64,000 bases of DNA from Rikenellaceae bacterium (GCA_902362705.1 CABIXK010000001.1:468177-532176); one strand, 5' to 3'; positions 41,931 to 52,197 are shown, counted from the stretch's first letter. Notes: generated by a model from the letters alone, not told the origin. Numbers and translations: made by a program.

Positions 41931-43031
41931 ATGGCACTTCAATGCGGCATCGTCGGGCTGCCCAACGTGGGCAAGTCGACGCTTTTCAACTGCCTGTCCA
42001 ACGCCAAGGCGCAGGCGGCCAACTTCCCTTTCTGCACCATCGAGCCCAACGTGGGCGTCATCACCGTACCCGACAAGCGGCTCATCCGCCTGGCCGAGAT
42101 CGACCGCCCCAAGCGCGTCATCCCCACGACGATCGAGATCGTCGACATCGCCGGTCTGGTCAAGGGGGCCTCGAAGGGGGAGGGTCTGGGCAACAAGTTC
42201 CTGGGCAACATCCGCAACACGCATGCGATCATCCACGTGCTGCGCTGCTTCGACAACGGCAACATCACCCACGTCGACGGGTCGATCGACCCGGTGCGCG
42301 ACAAGGGCATCATCGACACCGAGTTGCAGCTCAAGGACCTCGAGACCGTCGAAAACCGTCTGGCCAAGACGCAGAAGGCGGCCACGTCGGGCGGCGACAA
42401 GCAGGCCAAGCGCGCCGTGGAGCTGCTCCTGCAGTACAAGGCGCTGCTCGAGCAGGGGAAAAGCGCCCGCACGCTCGAACTCGACAAGGAGGACCGCAAG
42501 CTGGTCGCCGACCTCAATCTGCTGACCGACAAGCCGGTGCTCTACGTCTGCAACGTCGACGAGCGAAGCGCCGCCACGGGCAACGCCTACACCGAGGCCG
42601 TGCGTGCGGCGATCGCCGACGAGCGGGCCGAGATGCTCGTCATCGCGGCGGCGACCGAGGCCGACATCGCCGAGCTCGAAAGCTACGAGGAGCGGCAGCT
42701 GTTCCTCGACGACCTGGGGCTCGAGGAGTCGGGCGTCGAGCGGCTCATCAAGTCGGCCTACCGGCTGCTCAACCTCGAGACGTTCTTCACCACGGGCGCC
42801 GACGAGTCGCGCGCCTGGACCTACGTGCGCGGCATGAAGGCACCGCAGACGGCGGGCGTCATCCACACCGACTTCGAGCGGGGATTCATCCGCGCCGAGG
42901 TCATCAAATATGCCGACTACGTGGAGCTCGGATCGGAGAAGGCGTGCCGCGACGCGGGCAAGCTCTCGATCGAAGGCAAGGAGTACGTCGTCCAGGACGG
43001 CGACATCATGCACTTCCTCTTCAACGTCTGA
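41931..43031 (+). CDS. ychF: redox-regulated ATPase / GTP-binding protein YchF (Obg-like)
   Basis: A 366-residue YchF/OLA1 protein. The P-loop is GLPNVGKST near the N-terminus; IVDIAGLVKGASKGEGLGN covers switch II; the ATP-favouring NVDE replaces the NKxD motif; a helical insertion and the C-terminal TGS domain (ending DGDIMHFLFNV) complete it. Length is the family norm. The start is ATG at 41931 (MALQCGIVGLPN); the frame extends upstream through the repeats but that part is not protein-like. Probably a ribosome-associated ATPase. Downstream is the SIMPL-domain gene, 22 bases away. Confidence 0.96.
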   Translation: MALQCGIVGLPNVGKSTLFNCLSNAKAQAANFPFCTIEPNVGVITVPDKRLIRLAEIDRPKRVIPTTIEIVDIAGLVKGASKGEGLGNKFLGNIRNTHAIIHVLRCFDNGNITHVDGSIDPVRDKGIIDTELQLKDLETVENRLAKTQKAATSGGDKQAKRAVELLLQYKALLEQGKSARTLELDKEDRKLVADLNLLTDKPVLYVCNVDERSAATGNAYTEAVRAAIADERAEMLVIAAATEADIAELESYEERQLFLDDLGLEESGVERLIKSAYRLLNLETFFTTGADESRAWTYVRGMKAPQTAGVIHTDFERGFIRAEVIKYADYVELGSEKACRDAGKLSIEGKEYVVQDGDIMHFLFNV

Positions 43032-43053
43032 CACCCTTTAAAATCATAGAGAG

Positions 43054-43782
43054 ATGAAAAATTCGAAGTACCTCCTGCTGGGCCTCGCGGCCGTCGTCTG
43101 CGCCGTCGTGCTGGGCCGCGCCTACACCTACAAGTACCGCGCACAGGATACCGTGGTCGTCACGGGTCTGGGCGAGACGGAGTTCACGTCGGACCTGATC
43201 GTCTGGTCGGGCACGCTCACCGCCGAGGCGCAGAACGTCGCCGCCGGCTACGCCGAGATCGAGGCGAGCAAGCGGAAGGTGCAGGAGTACCTCGCCGCAA
43301 AGGGCGTGGCAGTCGAGAACGTCGTCTTCGAGTTCGTCAATGTCGACAAGCAGTACGCCCCGGTCTACAACGCCAACGGCAGCTGGGCCGGCCAGCGCTT
43401 CACGGGCTACCAGCTGCGCCAGCGCTTTACGGTGGAGTCGACCGACGTGGAGCGGGTCGAGACCGTCTCGCGCGAGATCTCGTCGCTCATCGCCCAGGGG
43501 GTCTCGATCGAGGCCTACGCCCCCGACTACTACTATACGAAGCTCGACGACGTGAAGATGGGCCTCATCGAGAAGGCCTCGGCCGACGCGCGGCTGCGCG
43601 CCGAGAAGATCGCCGCCAACGCCGGCACGAAGATCGGCAAGGTGGCCTCGGCACGCATGGGCGTGTTCCAGATCACGGGCGCCAACTCCAACGAGGAGTT
43701 CTCGGCCGGCGGGTCGTTCAACACCTCGTCGCGCATGAAGAAGGCGCGCATCACCATGCGCATCGAGTACCGCGTAAAGTAG
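43054..43782 (+). CDS. SIMPL (DUF541) domain protein
   Basis: A 242-residue protein with an N-terminal signal/anchor (about 1-22). The SIMPL domain follows: VVVTGLGETEFTSDLIVWSGTLTAEAQN, GYQLRQRFTVES, and the C-terminal ADARLRAEKIAANAGTKIGKVASARMGVFQITG. Family members are periplasmic or outer-membrane associated oligomers of uncertain role. An AGAGAG stretch precedes the ATG. Likely co-transcribed with ychF, the 95-residue protein and gltX. Confidence 0.88.
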   Translation: MKNSKYLLLGLAAVVCAVVLGRAYTYKYRAQDTVVVTGLGETEFTSDLIVWSGTLTAEAQNVAAGYAEIEASKRKVQEYLAAKGVAVENVVFEFVNVDKQYAPVYNANGSWAGQRFTGYQLRQRFTVESTDVERVETVSREISSLIAQGVSIEAYAPDYYYTKLDDVKMGLIEKASADARLRAEKIAANAGTKIGKVASARMGVFQITGANSNEEFSAGGSFNTSSRMKKARITMRIEYRVK

Positions 43783-43789
43783 CCGCGCG

Positions 43790-44077
43790 ATGAGCTGGAG
43801 GGAACAGCTGCCCGCCGTCCTGACCTCGCGGTGGACCGAGCGGGCCTACATGGTCGTCATCGTCGGCTGTCTGGCCTCGCGCACCGACGCGGGACGCCGC
43901 GCGGCACTGGTGCTCTGCGCCCTGCTCTGCGCGGGAATCCTCCTCGCGACGCTTCCCGCCCTGCTGCGGCTCCGCCGCGCGACACGCGACTGGCCCGACA
44001 CGCCCGAGGGGCGCGAGCACGCCCGTCGGACAGCGCAGCGGCTGGAAAAAGAGAACAAAAACAAAATCGAACTGTAA
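43790..44077 (+). CDS. 95-residue membrane protein of unknown function
   Basis: Starts 7 bases after the SIMPL gene and ends 5 bases before gltX, which argues for real translation. It has one clear transmembrane segment (about residues 38-58, ALVLCALLCAGILLATLPAL) and a possible weaker one at 18-30, then a very basic/acidic C-terminal helix (EHARRTAQRLEKENKNK). Not recognised. Confidence 0.6.
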   Translation: MSWREQLPAVLTSRWTERAYMVVIVGCLASRTDAGRRAALVLCALLCAGILLATLPALLRLRRATRDWPDTPEGREHARRTAQRLEKENKNKIEL

Positions 44078-44082
44078 GATAA

Positions 44083-45618
44083 ATGGAAAGACCCGTTCGC
44101 GTGCGTTTCGCACCCAGCCCCACGGGCCCGCTGCACATCGGCGGGGTCCGCACGGCACTCTACAACTACCTCTTCGCCCGCCGCCACGGGGGCACGATGA
44201 TCCTCCGCATCGAGGATACCGACTCGCAGCGCTTCGTGCCCGGTGCCGAGCAGTACATTCTGGAGTCGCTCCGCTGGTGCGGCATCGAGATCGACGAGGG
44301 CGTCGGCGCGGGCGGCCCCCACGCACCCTACCGCCAGAGCGAGCGGCGCGAGATCTACCTCCGCTACGCCACGCAGCTGGTCGAGGCGGGCTGGGCCTAC
44401 TATGCCTTCGACACGGCCGAGGAGCTCGACGCCCTGCGCCGCGAAGCCGAGGCGCGCGGCGAGGCCTTCGCCTACAACTACGCCGTGCGCGAGCGGCTGG
44501 CCACCTCGCTGGCCCTGCCGGCCGAGGAGGTGCGCACGCGCATCGAGCGCGGCGAGCAGTGGGTCATCCGCTTCAAGATGCCCGAGAACGAGGTGGTCGC
44601 CATGGACGACCTGATCCGTGGCCACGTGGAGGTCAACACCTCGACGCTCGACGACAAGGTGCTCTACAAGTCGGCCGACGCGCTGCCCACCTACCACCTC
44701 GCCAACATCGTCGACGACCACCTGATGGAGGTCTCGCACGTCATCCGCGGCGAGGAGTGGCTCCCCTCGCTGCCGCTCCACTACCTGCTCTACCGCGCCT
44801 TCGGCTGGGAGGCATCGCAGCCCGAGTTCGCCCATCTGCCCCTGCTGCTCAAGCCCACGGGCGGGGGCAAGCTCTCCAAGCGCGACGGCGACAAGATGGG
44901 CTTCCCCGTCTTCCCGCTCTTCTGGCAGTCGCCCGCGACGGGCGAGACCTCGCGCGGCTACCGCGAGGACGGCTACCTGCCCGAGGCCTTCATCAACATG
45001 CTGGCGCTGCTGGGCTGGAACCCCGGCACCGAGCAGGAGCTCTTCACGATGCAGGAGCTCATCGACGCCTTCTCGCTCGACCGCGTGTCGAAGTCGGGCG
45101 CCCGCTTCCAGCCCGAAAAGGCCCGCTGGTTTAACGCCCAGTACCTCCACCGGCTCACCGACGCCGAGCTGGCCGCAATCTGCCAGCCCGTCCTGCGCGC
45201 GCACGGCATCGAGGTCGCGGACGAGGTGGCAGGCCGCGCCGCAGGCATCATGAAGGAGCGCGCACAGCTCACGACCGAGCTGTGGGACCTCACCTCCTAT
45301 TTCTTCGTGGCGCCCGAGGCCTACGAGGAGAAGCAGGCCAAGAAGTACTGGAAGGGGCAGAACCCCGCGATCCTGCGCGAGCTGCGCGAGGTGCTCGCCT
45401 CGATCGACGACTTCTCGCTGGAGAACACCGAGCGCATCGTGCGCGCGTGGATCGAGGAGAAGGGCTACGGCATGGGCCAGGTGATGAACACGCTGCGTCT
45501 GGCGCTCGTAGGCGCCGGCAAGGGCCCGGGCATGTACGACGTGACGGCCTTCATCGGCCGCGAAGAGTGTCTGAACCGCATCGACCGCCTTTTCGCGACG
45601 CTGCAACCCGCGGAGTAA
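44083..45618 (+). CDS. gltX: glutamate-tRNA ligase
   Basis: A 511-residue class-I synthetase of the bacterial GluRS type. HIGH motif in [23 protein letters not shown], signature [14 protein letters not shown]-type motif in [12 protein letters not shown], and an all-helical anticodon-binding C-terminal domain. The Bacteroidota insertion around [20 protein letters not shown] is present. It charges tRNA-Glu and supplies Glu-tRNA; glnS is separate. Ends the ychF group; a nine-G run (45624-45632) and mosaic repeat R4 follow. Confidence 0.96.
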   Translation: MERPVRVRFAPSPTGPLHIGGVRTALYNYLFARRHGGTMILRIEDTDSQRFVPGAEQYILESLRWCGIEIDEGVGAGGPHAPYRQSERREIYLRYATQLVEAGWAYYAFDTAEELDALRREAEARGEAFAYNYAVRERLATSLALPAEEVRTRIERGEQWVIRFKMPENEVVAMDDLIRGHVEVNTSTLDDKVLYKSADALPTYHLANIVDDHLMEVSHVIRGEEWLPSLPLHYLLYRAFGWEASQPEFAHLPLLLKPTGGGKLSKRDGDKMGFPVFPLFWQSPATGETSRGYREDGYLPEAFINMLALLGWNPGTEQELFTMQELIDAFSLDRVSKSGARFQPEKARWFNAQYLHRLTDAELAAICQPVLRAHGIEVADEVAGRAAGIMKERAQLTTELWDLTSYFFVAPEAYEEKQAKKYWKGQNPAILRELREVLASIDDFSLENTERIVRAWIEEKGYGMGQVMNTLRLALVGAGKGPGMYDVTAFIGREECLNRIDRLFATLQPAE

Positions 45619-45639
45619 CCCGAGGGGGGGGGCCGGCGC

Positions 45640-45830
45640 CGGATGGTCCGAACCGGGGCGCAGCCTGCGGGGCACGCGACAGCGGGCCTCCGCCGGGGGG
45701 AGCTGCGGCCCGCCGGCTCTGCGAGCCGATCGCAGAGAAGCCATCTTCGGCGGCTTGCGCCGGAGGCGCGACCTCCGCAGCCGCCGAAGATGCGACGCCT
45801 CGGGCCTCGACCGCTGCGGATAACCCCACC
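45640..45830. repeat. GC-rich mosaic intergenic repeat, copy R4
   Basis: Non-coding gap between gltX and galM. The block around 45683-45714 resembles 3161-3190 in R2; a 6-bp hairpin with a 3-nt loop lies at 45714-45728, and the 51-nt nested module at 45742-45792. Confidence 0.65.
45742..45792. other. 51-nt nested hairpin module (covarying with 6963-7013)
   Basis: Outer stem 45742-45755 with 45779-45792 (14 bp, perfect), inner stem GCGCC-GGA-GGCGC. The length and core match 6963-7013, but five of ten outer base pairs are different and all still pair. Confidence 0.75.
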
Positions 45831-45869
45831 CCGGCACAGAACAACCGAACAACCTTAAAACCTACTGAT

Positions 45870-46922
45870 ATGGTACAGATCGAACAACACGTGTGGGGCG
45901 CGACGCCCGAAGGCGAGGCCATCATCCTCTACACGCTGCGCAACGACCGGGGCGCCGAGGTGCGGATCAGCAACTTCGGTGCGACGATCGTCTCGGCGAC
46001 GATGCCCGACCGCGAGGGGCGCATGGCCGACGTGGTGCTGGGCTACGCCCGCCCCGAGAGCTACTTCCACGACGGCCCGGCCGCCGGCAAGAGCGTGGGC
46101 CGCTGCGCCAACCGCATCGCGCTGGGGCGCATGACCATCGACGGCAAGGCCTACCAGCTGGAGATCAACAACGGCCAGAACCACCTCCACGGCGGCACGA
46201 AGAACTTCGCCAACCGCGTGTGGGAGAGCCGCGTGGAGACCAACCGCGTGGTGATGACGCTCCTCTCGGAGGACGGCGACCAGGGCTACCCCGGCGAGCT
46301 GACGGTAGAGGCCGTCTTCGACTTCGACGACGACAATGCGCTGGAACTCACCTACCGCGCACGCACCGACCGCACCACGGTGGTCAATCTGACCAACCAC
46401 GTCTACTTCAACCTGGCGGGCGAAGCCTCGGGCGACATCCTCGACCACGAGCTGCAGCTCCACTCGTCGCAGGTGCCCGAGATGAACGAATACCAGATCC
46501 CCACGGGCCGGATGCTCGACGTGGAGGGCACGCCGCAGGACTTCCGCACGTTCCGCGCATTCCGCCCCGGCATCGACGCCGCGTTCAACCGCATCCGCGA
46601 CTTCCGCGGCTACGACCATCCCTTCGCCATCGACGGCTGGAAGCCCGGCATCCTGGGCGAGGCGGGCACGCTGCGCGACCCGAAGTCGGGCCGCACGGTC
46701 ACGGTGCTCACCTCGCAGCCCAGCGTGATGATCTACACGGGCAACTGGCTCGCCGGATCGCCCGAGACCAAGTCGGGCGGCCGCTACGAGGACCACGCGG
46801 GCGTGGCCATCGAGTGCCAGAACTTCCCCGACGCCGTCAACCGGCCCGAGTTCCCCTCGCCGCTGCTCCACCCGGGCGAGACCTACTGCCAGAAGATCGT
46901 CTTCCGCTTCGGCACCTGCTGA
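45870..46922 (+). CDS. galM: aldose 1-epimerase (mutarotase)
   Basis: A 350-residue GalM-family protein. Key blocks are SNFGATIVSATMPDREGR, SVGRCANRIALGRMTIDGKAYQLEINNGQNHLHGG with the catalytic His, NLTNHVYFNLAG with the second His, and the C-terminal HAGVAIECQNFPDA carrying the catalytic Glu region. It interconverts alpha and beta anomers of galactose and similar sugars. No signal peptide, so cytoplasmic. A bidirectional terminator follows and separates it from convergent GH95. Confidence 0.94.
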   Translation: MVQIEQHVWGATPEGEAIILYTLRNDRGAEVRISNFGATIVSATMPDREGRMADVVLGYARPESYFHDGPAAGKSVGRCANRIALGRMTIDGKAYQLEINNGQNHLHGGTKNFANRVWESRVETNRVVMTLLSEDGDQGYPGELTVEAVFDFDDDNALELTYRARTDRTTVVNLTNHVYFNLAGEASGDILDHELQLHSSQVPEMNEYQIPTGRMLDVEGTPQDFRTFRAFRPGIDAAFNRIRDFRGYDHPFAIDGWKPGILGEAGTLRDPKSGRTVTVLTSQPSVMIYTGNWLAGSPETKSGGRYEDHAGVAIECQNFPDAVNRPEFPSPLLHPGETYCQKIVFRFGTC

Positions 46923-46937
46923 CGCGCCGGCGCAGCG

Positions 46938-46985
46938 CAAAAAAAGAGATTCCGACCTCGTCACGAGGCCGGAATCTCTTTTTTC
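46938..46985. terminator. bidirectional terminator between galM and GH95
   Basis: Stem from AGAGATTCCG (46945-46954) to CGGAATCTCT (46970-46979) with further pairing inside, flanked by A6 on the left and T6 on the right, so it works on both strands of this convergent pair. Confidence 0.88.
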
Positions 46986-47008
46986 ATACGAGGCCGGGCG
47001 CCCCCCCC

Positions 47009-49399
47009 TCAGAGGGCTACCGGCACGCTCCGCCCGGCGCGGCACACGACCGTCAGCGGGGTCTCGTCGCCGGGCAGCACCACCTCGACCGTGCAGTCGT
47101 GCTCGGCGCGCAGCGCCGCCTCCACGACGCGACCCTCGGCCCAGCGGCAGTCGACCTCCACGCCGCCGCGGGCCCGCAGGCCGCGGAACGAGCCGCTCTT
47201 CCACGCTGCGGGCAGCGCGGGCAGCAGCTCGATGCAGCCGTCGTGGCTCTGCAGCAGCATCTCGGCGATGCCGGCCGCGCCGCCGAAGTTGCCGTCGATC
47301 TGGAAGGGCGGATGGGCGCAGAAGAGGTTGGGATAGGTGCCCGCACCGCCGCCGCTGTAGGTCGGCGTGCCGTCGGCCGCGCGGTCGACGGTGTAGGCCG
47401 GGTGGAGCAGGCTCGCGAGCAGCTTGGCCGCGCGGTCGCCGTCGCCCAGGCGGGCCCAGAAGCAGATCTTCCACGCGCGCGACCACCCCGTGCCCTCGTC
47501 GCCGCGGCGGTCGAGCGTCGCGCGGCACGCCTCGAGCAGCTCCGGCGTGCGGCGGCGCGTCAGCTGCGTGCCGGGATAGAGGCCGAACAGATGCGACACG
47601 TGGCGGTGGTGGATGTCCATCTCATCGTAGTCGCGGAGCCACTCGAGCAGGTAGCCGCCTCGCTCGCTCACCTGCTCGGGCGGCAGGCGCAGGGCCGCCT
47701 CGCGCAGCCGCGCGGCGAAGGCGGCGTCGGTGTCAAGCGTCGCGGCAGCCTCGTCGACGGCGCCGAACAGCTCGCGCAGGATCTGCGCGTCCATCGTCGA
47801 GCCCATGCAGACGAAGGTGATCTCGTCGCGGCTCTCGTCGTAGTAGCCGTTCTCGGGCGACGAGGTGGGCGCCGTGACCAGATAGCCGTGGTCGGGCTCC
47901 TCGACGAGGTTCTCGAGGAAGAACTCCGCGGCGCCCCGCAGCACGGGATAGACGCGCCGCAGGTAGGCCGTGTCGGGGTGGAAGCGGTACTGCTCCCAGA
48001 GGTGGAGGGCCAGCCAGGCGCCTCCCGTGTTCGTGGCGCCCCACGACGGATTCTCCGAGGGGGCCGTGAAGTTCCAGCCGTTGGCCAGCACGTGGGCGCA
48101 CCACCCCTTCGTGCCGTAGAAGTCGCGCGCCGTGCGCTCGCCCGAGGGGACCATCCGCTCGACGTAGTCGACCAGCGGCAGCTGCAGCTCGCCCAGATTG
48201 CCCGGACCGGTGATCCAGTGGTTCATCTCCACGTTGATGTTGGTGTGGTAGTCGCCGCGCCACGGCGTGCGGCAGTCGACCGTGTTGGCCCACAGTCCCT
48301 GGAGGTTGGGCGGCAGCATCCCCTCGCGCGCGGAGGAGATCATGAGGTAGCGGCCGAACTGCATGTAGAGGGCTGCCAGCGCGGGATCGTCGGCGCCCGA
48401 GCCGTAGCGGGCCAGCCGCACGTCGGTGGGCACGCCGGAGGTCGCAGGGCCCAGGTCGAGGGCCACGCGGTCGAACAGGCGCCGGTGGTCGGCCGTGTGG
48501 GCCCGGCGCTGCTCGTCGAAGTCGCCCGCGAGCGCCTTGTCGAGCAGCTCCCCGACGCGCTCGGCAAGGTCCCCGGGAGTGCGGCCGGCCAGGCGGTCGA
48601 AGTAGTCGGTGGCCGACGATACGTAGATCACCGCCTCGTCGGCACCCTCCACCGAGAGCACCCCGTCGGCTGCCGTGACCTCGCCGCCGCGCGTGCGCAC
48701 TGCCGCCTCGGAGCGGAAGCGGACGCCCTCCGCGCCCTCGCGGCCGCTCGGAAGCTGCCCGCGCATCACCAGGCGGTCGCCCGCCGCTTCGGTCTCGGCG
48801 CACGAGGGGCGCGAGAGCGTCATGCGGAACGTGAGGGCGCCGCGCTGCGACGCGCGGAGGCGGATGGCCACCACGTCGTCGGTGCGCGAGACGAAGCAGT
48901 CGCGCTGGTAGGCGACGCCGCCCGCCTCGAAGCGGGTCCAGGCCGTGGCGTCGGAGATGTTCAGGCCGCGCCCGTAACGGGCGAGACCCACGGTGTCGAG
49001 CGCGAAGTCGAAGTCGAGGCGCCCCAGCATCTCGTAGCTGCCGTAGGCCGCCTCGGCCGAGCCGCCGCCGCTGCACACGAAGTGGCGGTACATCATCCGC
49101 TGCGCCTCGAGGTTGCGCCCCGCCAGCAGCAGCTCGCGGATGCGGGGCAGGTAGTCGAGCGCCTCGGGGTTGGCCGTGGGTTGCTCGGAGCCGCTCCAGC
49201 AGGTGATGTCGTTGAGCACGAAGTGCTCGTGCAGGATGCCGCCGTCGGGCATGGCGCCCAGGCGGCCGTTGCCCAGGGGCAGAGTCTCCTCCCAGTGCGC
49301 AGCGGGGCGGTCGTACCACAAGGTCAGCGGCTCGCTCTGCGGGCCGTCGCAGGCCACGCCGAACAGCAGCGCCGCGGCGAGCAGGTGGATGCGTTTCAT
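47009..49399 (-). CDS. GH95 glycosidase lipoprotein (alpha-L-fucosidase family)
   Basis: A 796-residue exported enzyme with lipobox GVAC near residue 17. The GH95 layout is clear: N-terminal beta domain ([36 protein letters not shown]), then the (alpha/alpha)6 barrel with [75 protein letters not shown] and the C-terminal FQIDGNFGG block. GH95 removes alpha-1,2-fucose or alpha-galactose. Start is ATG at 49399, just below promoter repeat E. Not part of the PUL. Confidence 0.94.
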   Translation of the reverse strand: MKRIHLLAAALLFGVACDGPQSEPLTLWYDRPAAHWEETLPLGNGRLGAMPDGGILHEHFVLNDITCWSGSEQPTANPEALDYLPRIRELLLAGRNLEAQRMMYRHFVCSGGGSAEAAYGSYEMLGRLDFDFALDTVGLARYGRGLNISDATAWTRFEAGGVAYQRDCFVSRTDDVVAIRLRASQRGALTFRMTLSRPSCAETEAAGDRLVMRGQLPSGREGAEGVRFRSEAAVRTRGGEVTAADGVLSVEGADEAVIYVSSATDYFDRLAGRTPGDLAERVGELLDKALAGDFDEQRRAHTADHRRLFDRVALDLGPATSGVPTDVRLARYGSGADDPALAALYMQFGRYLMISSAREGMLPPNLQGLWANTVDCRTPWRGDYHTNINVEMNHWITGPGNLGELQLPLVDYVERMVPSGERTARDFYGTKGWCAHVLANGWNFTAPSENPSWGATNTGGAWLALHLWEQYRFHPDTAYLRRVYPVLRGAAEFFLENLVEEPDHGYLVTAPTSSPENGYYDESRDEITFVCMGSTMDAQILRELFGAVDEAAATLDTDAAFAARLREAALRLPPEQVSERGGYLLEWLRDYDEMDIHHRHVSHLFGLYPGTQLTRRRTPELLEACRATLDRRGDEGTGWSRAWKICFWARLGDGDRAAKLLASLLHPAYTVDRAADGTPTYSGGGAGTYPNLFCAHPPFQIDGNFGGAAGIAEMLLQSHDGCIELLPALPAAWKSGSFRGLRARGGVEVDCRWAEGRVVEAALRAEHDCTVEVVLPGDETPLTVVCRAGRSVPVAL

Positions 49400-49422
49400 C
49401 GGTCGAATGGTTATAATTTCGT

Positions 49423-49510
49423 TAAAGATACGGAAAGTCGAGCGCAGAAACAAGCGGTAGCTTGGTTATGCCGAGACGGAGTATCTTGGGCGTAGCCAAA
49501 GATACGGAAA
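49423..49510 (-). promoter_or_regulatory. palindromic promoter repeat, copy E (one full unit plus an upstream half)
   Basis: On the minus strand: a distal TATCTTTG (49497-49504), the junction GGCTACGCCCAAGATACTC, the palindrome around 49446-49474 (second sequence type, with GCTTGTTTCTGC as right arm) and a proximal TATCTTTA (49423-49430). The two -7 elements are 74 bp apart. The GH95 ATG is 24 bases beyond the proximal one. Confidence 0.75.
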
Positions 49511-49574
49511 AAAGCGGAAACGCCGCACGTTTCCGCTCTGTTTTCGCCCCCTCGGGGCATTTCGCCGCCGCCCG

Positions 49575-50438
49575 TCAGCCGCGGGCTGCGCGCCGGCGCA
49601 CGAGCGCGAGGTAAAGCAGCAGCACGATGTTCATCACCAGCGCATAGACGATAGCCGGGATGGCCATCCGCTCGCAGGCGAAGACCAGGGGCGACGAGGC
49701 GACGGCAATGGCCTGGGCGGCGTTCTGCATCCCCACCTCGATGACGATCGTGCGGCGCACGGCGCTGCCCAGACCGAAGAGGCGCGCCAGGAGCGCCCCG
49801 GCGCCCGTCGCCGCGAGGATCAGCGTCGCGGAGGCGGCGCCCAGCAGTGCGAAGTTGTCCACGATCGTCTGCGCATACTGCACGAAGAAGAGCCCTGCCA
49901 GAAGCATCAGCGCCGGGAAGGCGATGCGCCCCACGGCGCGATAGACCCGCTGCGCCGCGCGGGGCCGCCAGCGGCGGAAGGCCGTGCCGCAGGCCATCGG
50001 CAGGAACAGCAGCACGATGTTCTGCACGACGAGGCGCCCGACCGGAAGCTCGATCTCCGCACCGGCGTAGAGCGAGACCCAGTGCGCCGCGAAGGCCATC
50101 AGGGCCGGCAGCGTGAAGAGGGTGACGAGGCTGCTCAGAGCCGTGAGCGTCACCGAGAGGGCCACGTCGCCGCGCGAGAGCATGGTGAAGACGTTCGACG
50201 AGCTCCCGCCCGGGCAGCAGGCCACGAGCATGAGGCCCAGGAACCACACGGGCTCGAGATCGAAGAGCGCCGCGACGCCGAAGGCCGCGGCGGGCAGCAC
50301 CGCGAGCTGGCCGATGAGGCCCGCGGCCACCGCGCGGGGCGACCGGGCGACGCGCAGGAACGCGCGGCCGTCGAGCTCAATGCCCAGCTGGAACATCAGC
50401 ACGACGAGGATGGGGAGTACGATCCAGACGGTATTCAT
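49575..50438 (-). CDS. bile acid:sodium symporter (BASS) family transporter
   Basis: A 287-residue protein with about nine to ten transmembrane segments. Family signatures are VACCPGGSSSNVFTMLSRGDVALSVTLTALSSLV, with the Pro-Gly-Gly crossover region, and IVIEVGMQNAAQAIAVAS, which forms the sodium-site half. Many BASS proteins carry organic anions other than bile acids (pantoate, keto acids, glucosinolates), so the substrate is open. Monocistronic, with a TATCTTCG element at 50463-50470. Confidence 0.9.
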   Translation of the reverse strand: MNTVWIVLPILVVLMFQLGIELDGRAFLRVARSPRAVAAGLIGQLAVLPAAAFGVAALFDLEPVWFLGLMLVACCPGGSSSNVFTMLSRGDVALSVTLTALSSLVTLFTLPALMAFAAHWVSLYAGAEIELPVGRLVVQNIVLLFLPMACGTAFRRWRPRAAQRVYRAVGRIAFPALMLLAGLFFVQYAQTIVDNFALLGAASATLILAATGAGALLARLFGLGSAVRRTIVIEVGMQNAAQAIAVASSPLVFACERMAIPAIVYALVMNIVLLLYLALVRRRAARG

Positions 50439-50462
50439 TGTCGAAAGCGTGGTTGAACGGCG

Positions 50463-50470
50463 CGAAGATA
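50463..50470 (-). promoter_or_regulatory. -7 promoter element of the BASS transporter gene
   Basis: TATCTTCG on the minus strand (one mismatch to consensus), 25 bases before the ATG at 50438. Confidence 0.45.
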
Positions 50471-50550
50471 CGCAATAAATCGCCGCCGCGCAACACGCCG
50501 CCGGGCGGAACGCCTGCGCGCCCCGCCCGGAACAGCTCGCCGGAGAGCCC

Positions 50551-51606
50551 CTACTCGAGGTTCTCGCGCAGGAAGGCCTCGATGCGGTCGAAGGGGATGG
50601 CCCGCAGGTTATCGTAGAGGTCGGTGTGGTTGGCCCCGGGGACGATCAGGAGCTCCTTGCCCTCGCCCCGCAGGCGGGCGAAGGCGGCCTCGCTGAAGTA
50701 GCGCGAATGGGCCTTCTCGCCGTGGACGAGCAGCACGGCGCTGCGGATCTCGCCCGCGTAGGCCAGGATCGGCGCATTGAGGAATGCGAGCGCCGAGGTG
50801 CGGTTCCAACCCTCGTTGGAGTTGAGCGACCGCACGTGGTAGCCGCGCGGGGTCTTGTAGTAGGCGTGGTAATCCCTGACGAACTGCGGCGCATCGTCGG
50901 GCAGCGGGTCCACAACCCCGCCGGCGCGGGCGTAGTCGCCGCGACGGAAGTCCTCCGTGCGCTGGGCGGCCAGCTGCCGGCGCAGGGCATGGCGCGCGTC
51001 ATCCGAGTCGCCGGCGTCGAAGTAGCCGTTGGCCGTGCAGCGGCTGATGTCGTACATCGTCGAGGCTACGGTGGCCCGGATGCGCGTGTCGACGGCCGCG
51101 GCGTTGAGCGCGAAACCGCCCCAGCCGCAGATGCCGACGATGGCGATCCGCCCGGGATCGGCCCCCTCGAACGTCGAGAGGAAGTCGACCGCCGCCGAGA
51201 AATCCTCGGTGGCGAAGTCGGGCGAGGCCACGTTGCGCGGCTCGCCGCCGCTCTCGCCCGTGAACGAGGGGTCGAAGGCCAGGGCCAGGAAACCCCGCTC
51301 GGCGAGGGTCTGGGCATAGAGCCCCGACGCCTGCTCCTTGACCGCTCCGAAAGGGCCCGAGACGGCCACGGCGGGCAGCGGCCCCGCGGCGTCGCGGGGC
51401 GTGTAGAGGTCGGCCGCCAGCGTGATGCCGAAGCGGTTGCGGAAGGTGATTTTGGTGTGTCGGACCTTGTCGCTCTGCGGGAAGGTCTTGTCCCAGTCGC
51501 GGGTCAGTCGGAGTGTCTGCATCTGCGTGTCGTCGGTTTGTCGGTTCATGCAGCCGGCCGCCGCCAGTCCGGCCAGAAGAAGTGCGGCGATTGTTTTCGT
51601 TTTCAT
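50551..51606 (-). CDS. alpha/beta-hydrolase lipoprotein with a cysteine nucleophile elbow
   Basis: A 351-residue exported protein, lipobox AAGC near residue 18. The hydrolase core shows LAADLYTPRDAAGPLPAVAVSGPFG, the nucleophile elbow VGICGWGGFALN (Cys in place of Ser in GxCxG), and a C-terminal VPGANHTDLYD with the catalytic His. Cys at this place is known in dienelactone-hydrolase-like enzymes and is common in this Bacteroidota/Proteobacteria subgroup. Substrate unknown. The start is ATG at 51606; an upstream GTG would give a worse signal. It follows the flavoprotein by 16 bases. Confidence 0.82.
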   Translation of the reverse strand: MKTKTIAALLLAGLAAAGCMNRQTDDTQMQTLRLTRDWDKTFPQSDKVRHTKITFRNRFGITLAADLYTPRDAAGPLPAVAVSGPFGAVKEQASGLYAQTLAERGFLALAFDPSFTGESGGEPRNVASPDFATEDFSAAVDFLSTFEGADPGRIAIVGICGWGGFALNAAAVDTRIRATVASTMYDISRCTANGYFDAGDSDDARHALRRQLAAQRTEDFRRGDYARAGGVVDPLPDDAPQFVRDYHAYYKTPRGYHVRSLNSNEGWNRTSALAFLNAPILAYAGEIRSAVLLVHGEKAHSRYFSEAAFARLRGEGKELLIVPGANHTDLYDNLRAIPFDRIEAFLRENLE

Positions 51607-51622
51607 GCGCTTCACGTGTGGT

Positions 51623-52162
51623 TTATTCTATGGCGCGACCCGCGGCGTAGGCCTCCGCGAGGGCGGGATGGCCGGCCGTCTCGCCCGGAGCCTCGACCCC
51701 TCCGGCGAAGATCGTCCCCGCCAGACGGGCCCGCGCGAAGCAGTCGATCCACCCGGTGAGGCCCGCGACGGCCCGCACGGGGGTCTCGGGCTCGTCCTCG
51801 GCCGCAGCCGTGAGCATGTAGATGTCGCGGAAGCGGTAGTCGGAGCCGTAGAGCGGGTTGGCGCGGTCGAGCAGCGTCTTGAGCTGGCCGCTCATTTCGT
51901 AATAGTAGATCGGCGTGGCGAAGGCGATCGCGTCGGCGTCGTGCATCTTCGCAACGATGGCGGGCGCGTCGTCGGCGATGACGCAGCGCCGGGTGCGCTG
52001 GCAGGCCAGGCAGCCGCGGCAGAAGCCGAGTTCCTTGTCGCGCAGCGCGATCTTTTCGACCTGGTGCCCCGCATCGGCGGCGCCGCGCGCGAAGGCGTCG
52101 GCCAGCGCCTCGGAGTTGCTGCCGGGCCGGAGGCTCGACGAGATGACCAGTACTTTTTTCAT
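51623..52162 (-). CDS. NADPH-dependent FMN reductase / flavodoxin-fold protein
   Basis: A 179-residue flavoprotein. VLVISSSLRPGSNSEALADAF is the FMN-phosphate binding loop, and YYYEMSGQLKTLLDRANPLYG is the second FMN block. The stretch GFCRGCLACQRTRRCVIADD has the compact cysteine pattern of iron-sulfur-flavoprotein-like NADPH:quinone or azoreductase relatives. It is first in a two-gene operon with the alpha/beta hydrolase and follows an AraC regulator, which may control both (inference). Confidence 0.87.
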   Translation of the reverse strand: MKKVLVISSSLRPGSNSEALADAFARGAADAGHQVEKIALRDKELGFCRGCLACQRTRRCVIADDAPAIVAKMHDADAIAFATPIYYYEMSGQLKTLLDRANPLYGSDYRFRDIYMLTAAAEDEPETPVRAVAGLTGWIDCFARARLAGTIFAGGVEAPGETAGHPALAEAYAAGRAIE

Positions 52163-52197
52163 AGCATGGATATTTTACGGGTTCTCATTTCCGAGTG

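Noticed and set aside
45624..45632. Second nine-G run as a phase-variation switch
   Set aside because: It is intergenic, after gltX and far from the galM promoter region; no frame or promoter spacing depends on it.
45893..49495. A 1200-codon plus-strand frame across galM and GH95
   Set aside because: Runs through a bidirectional terminator and is out of frame with two well-supported genes.
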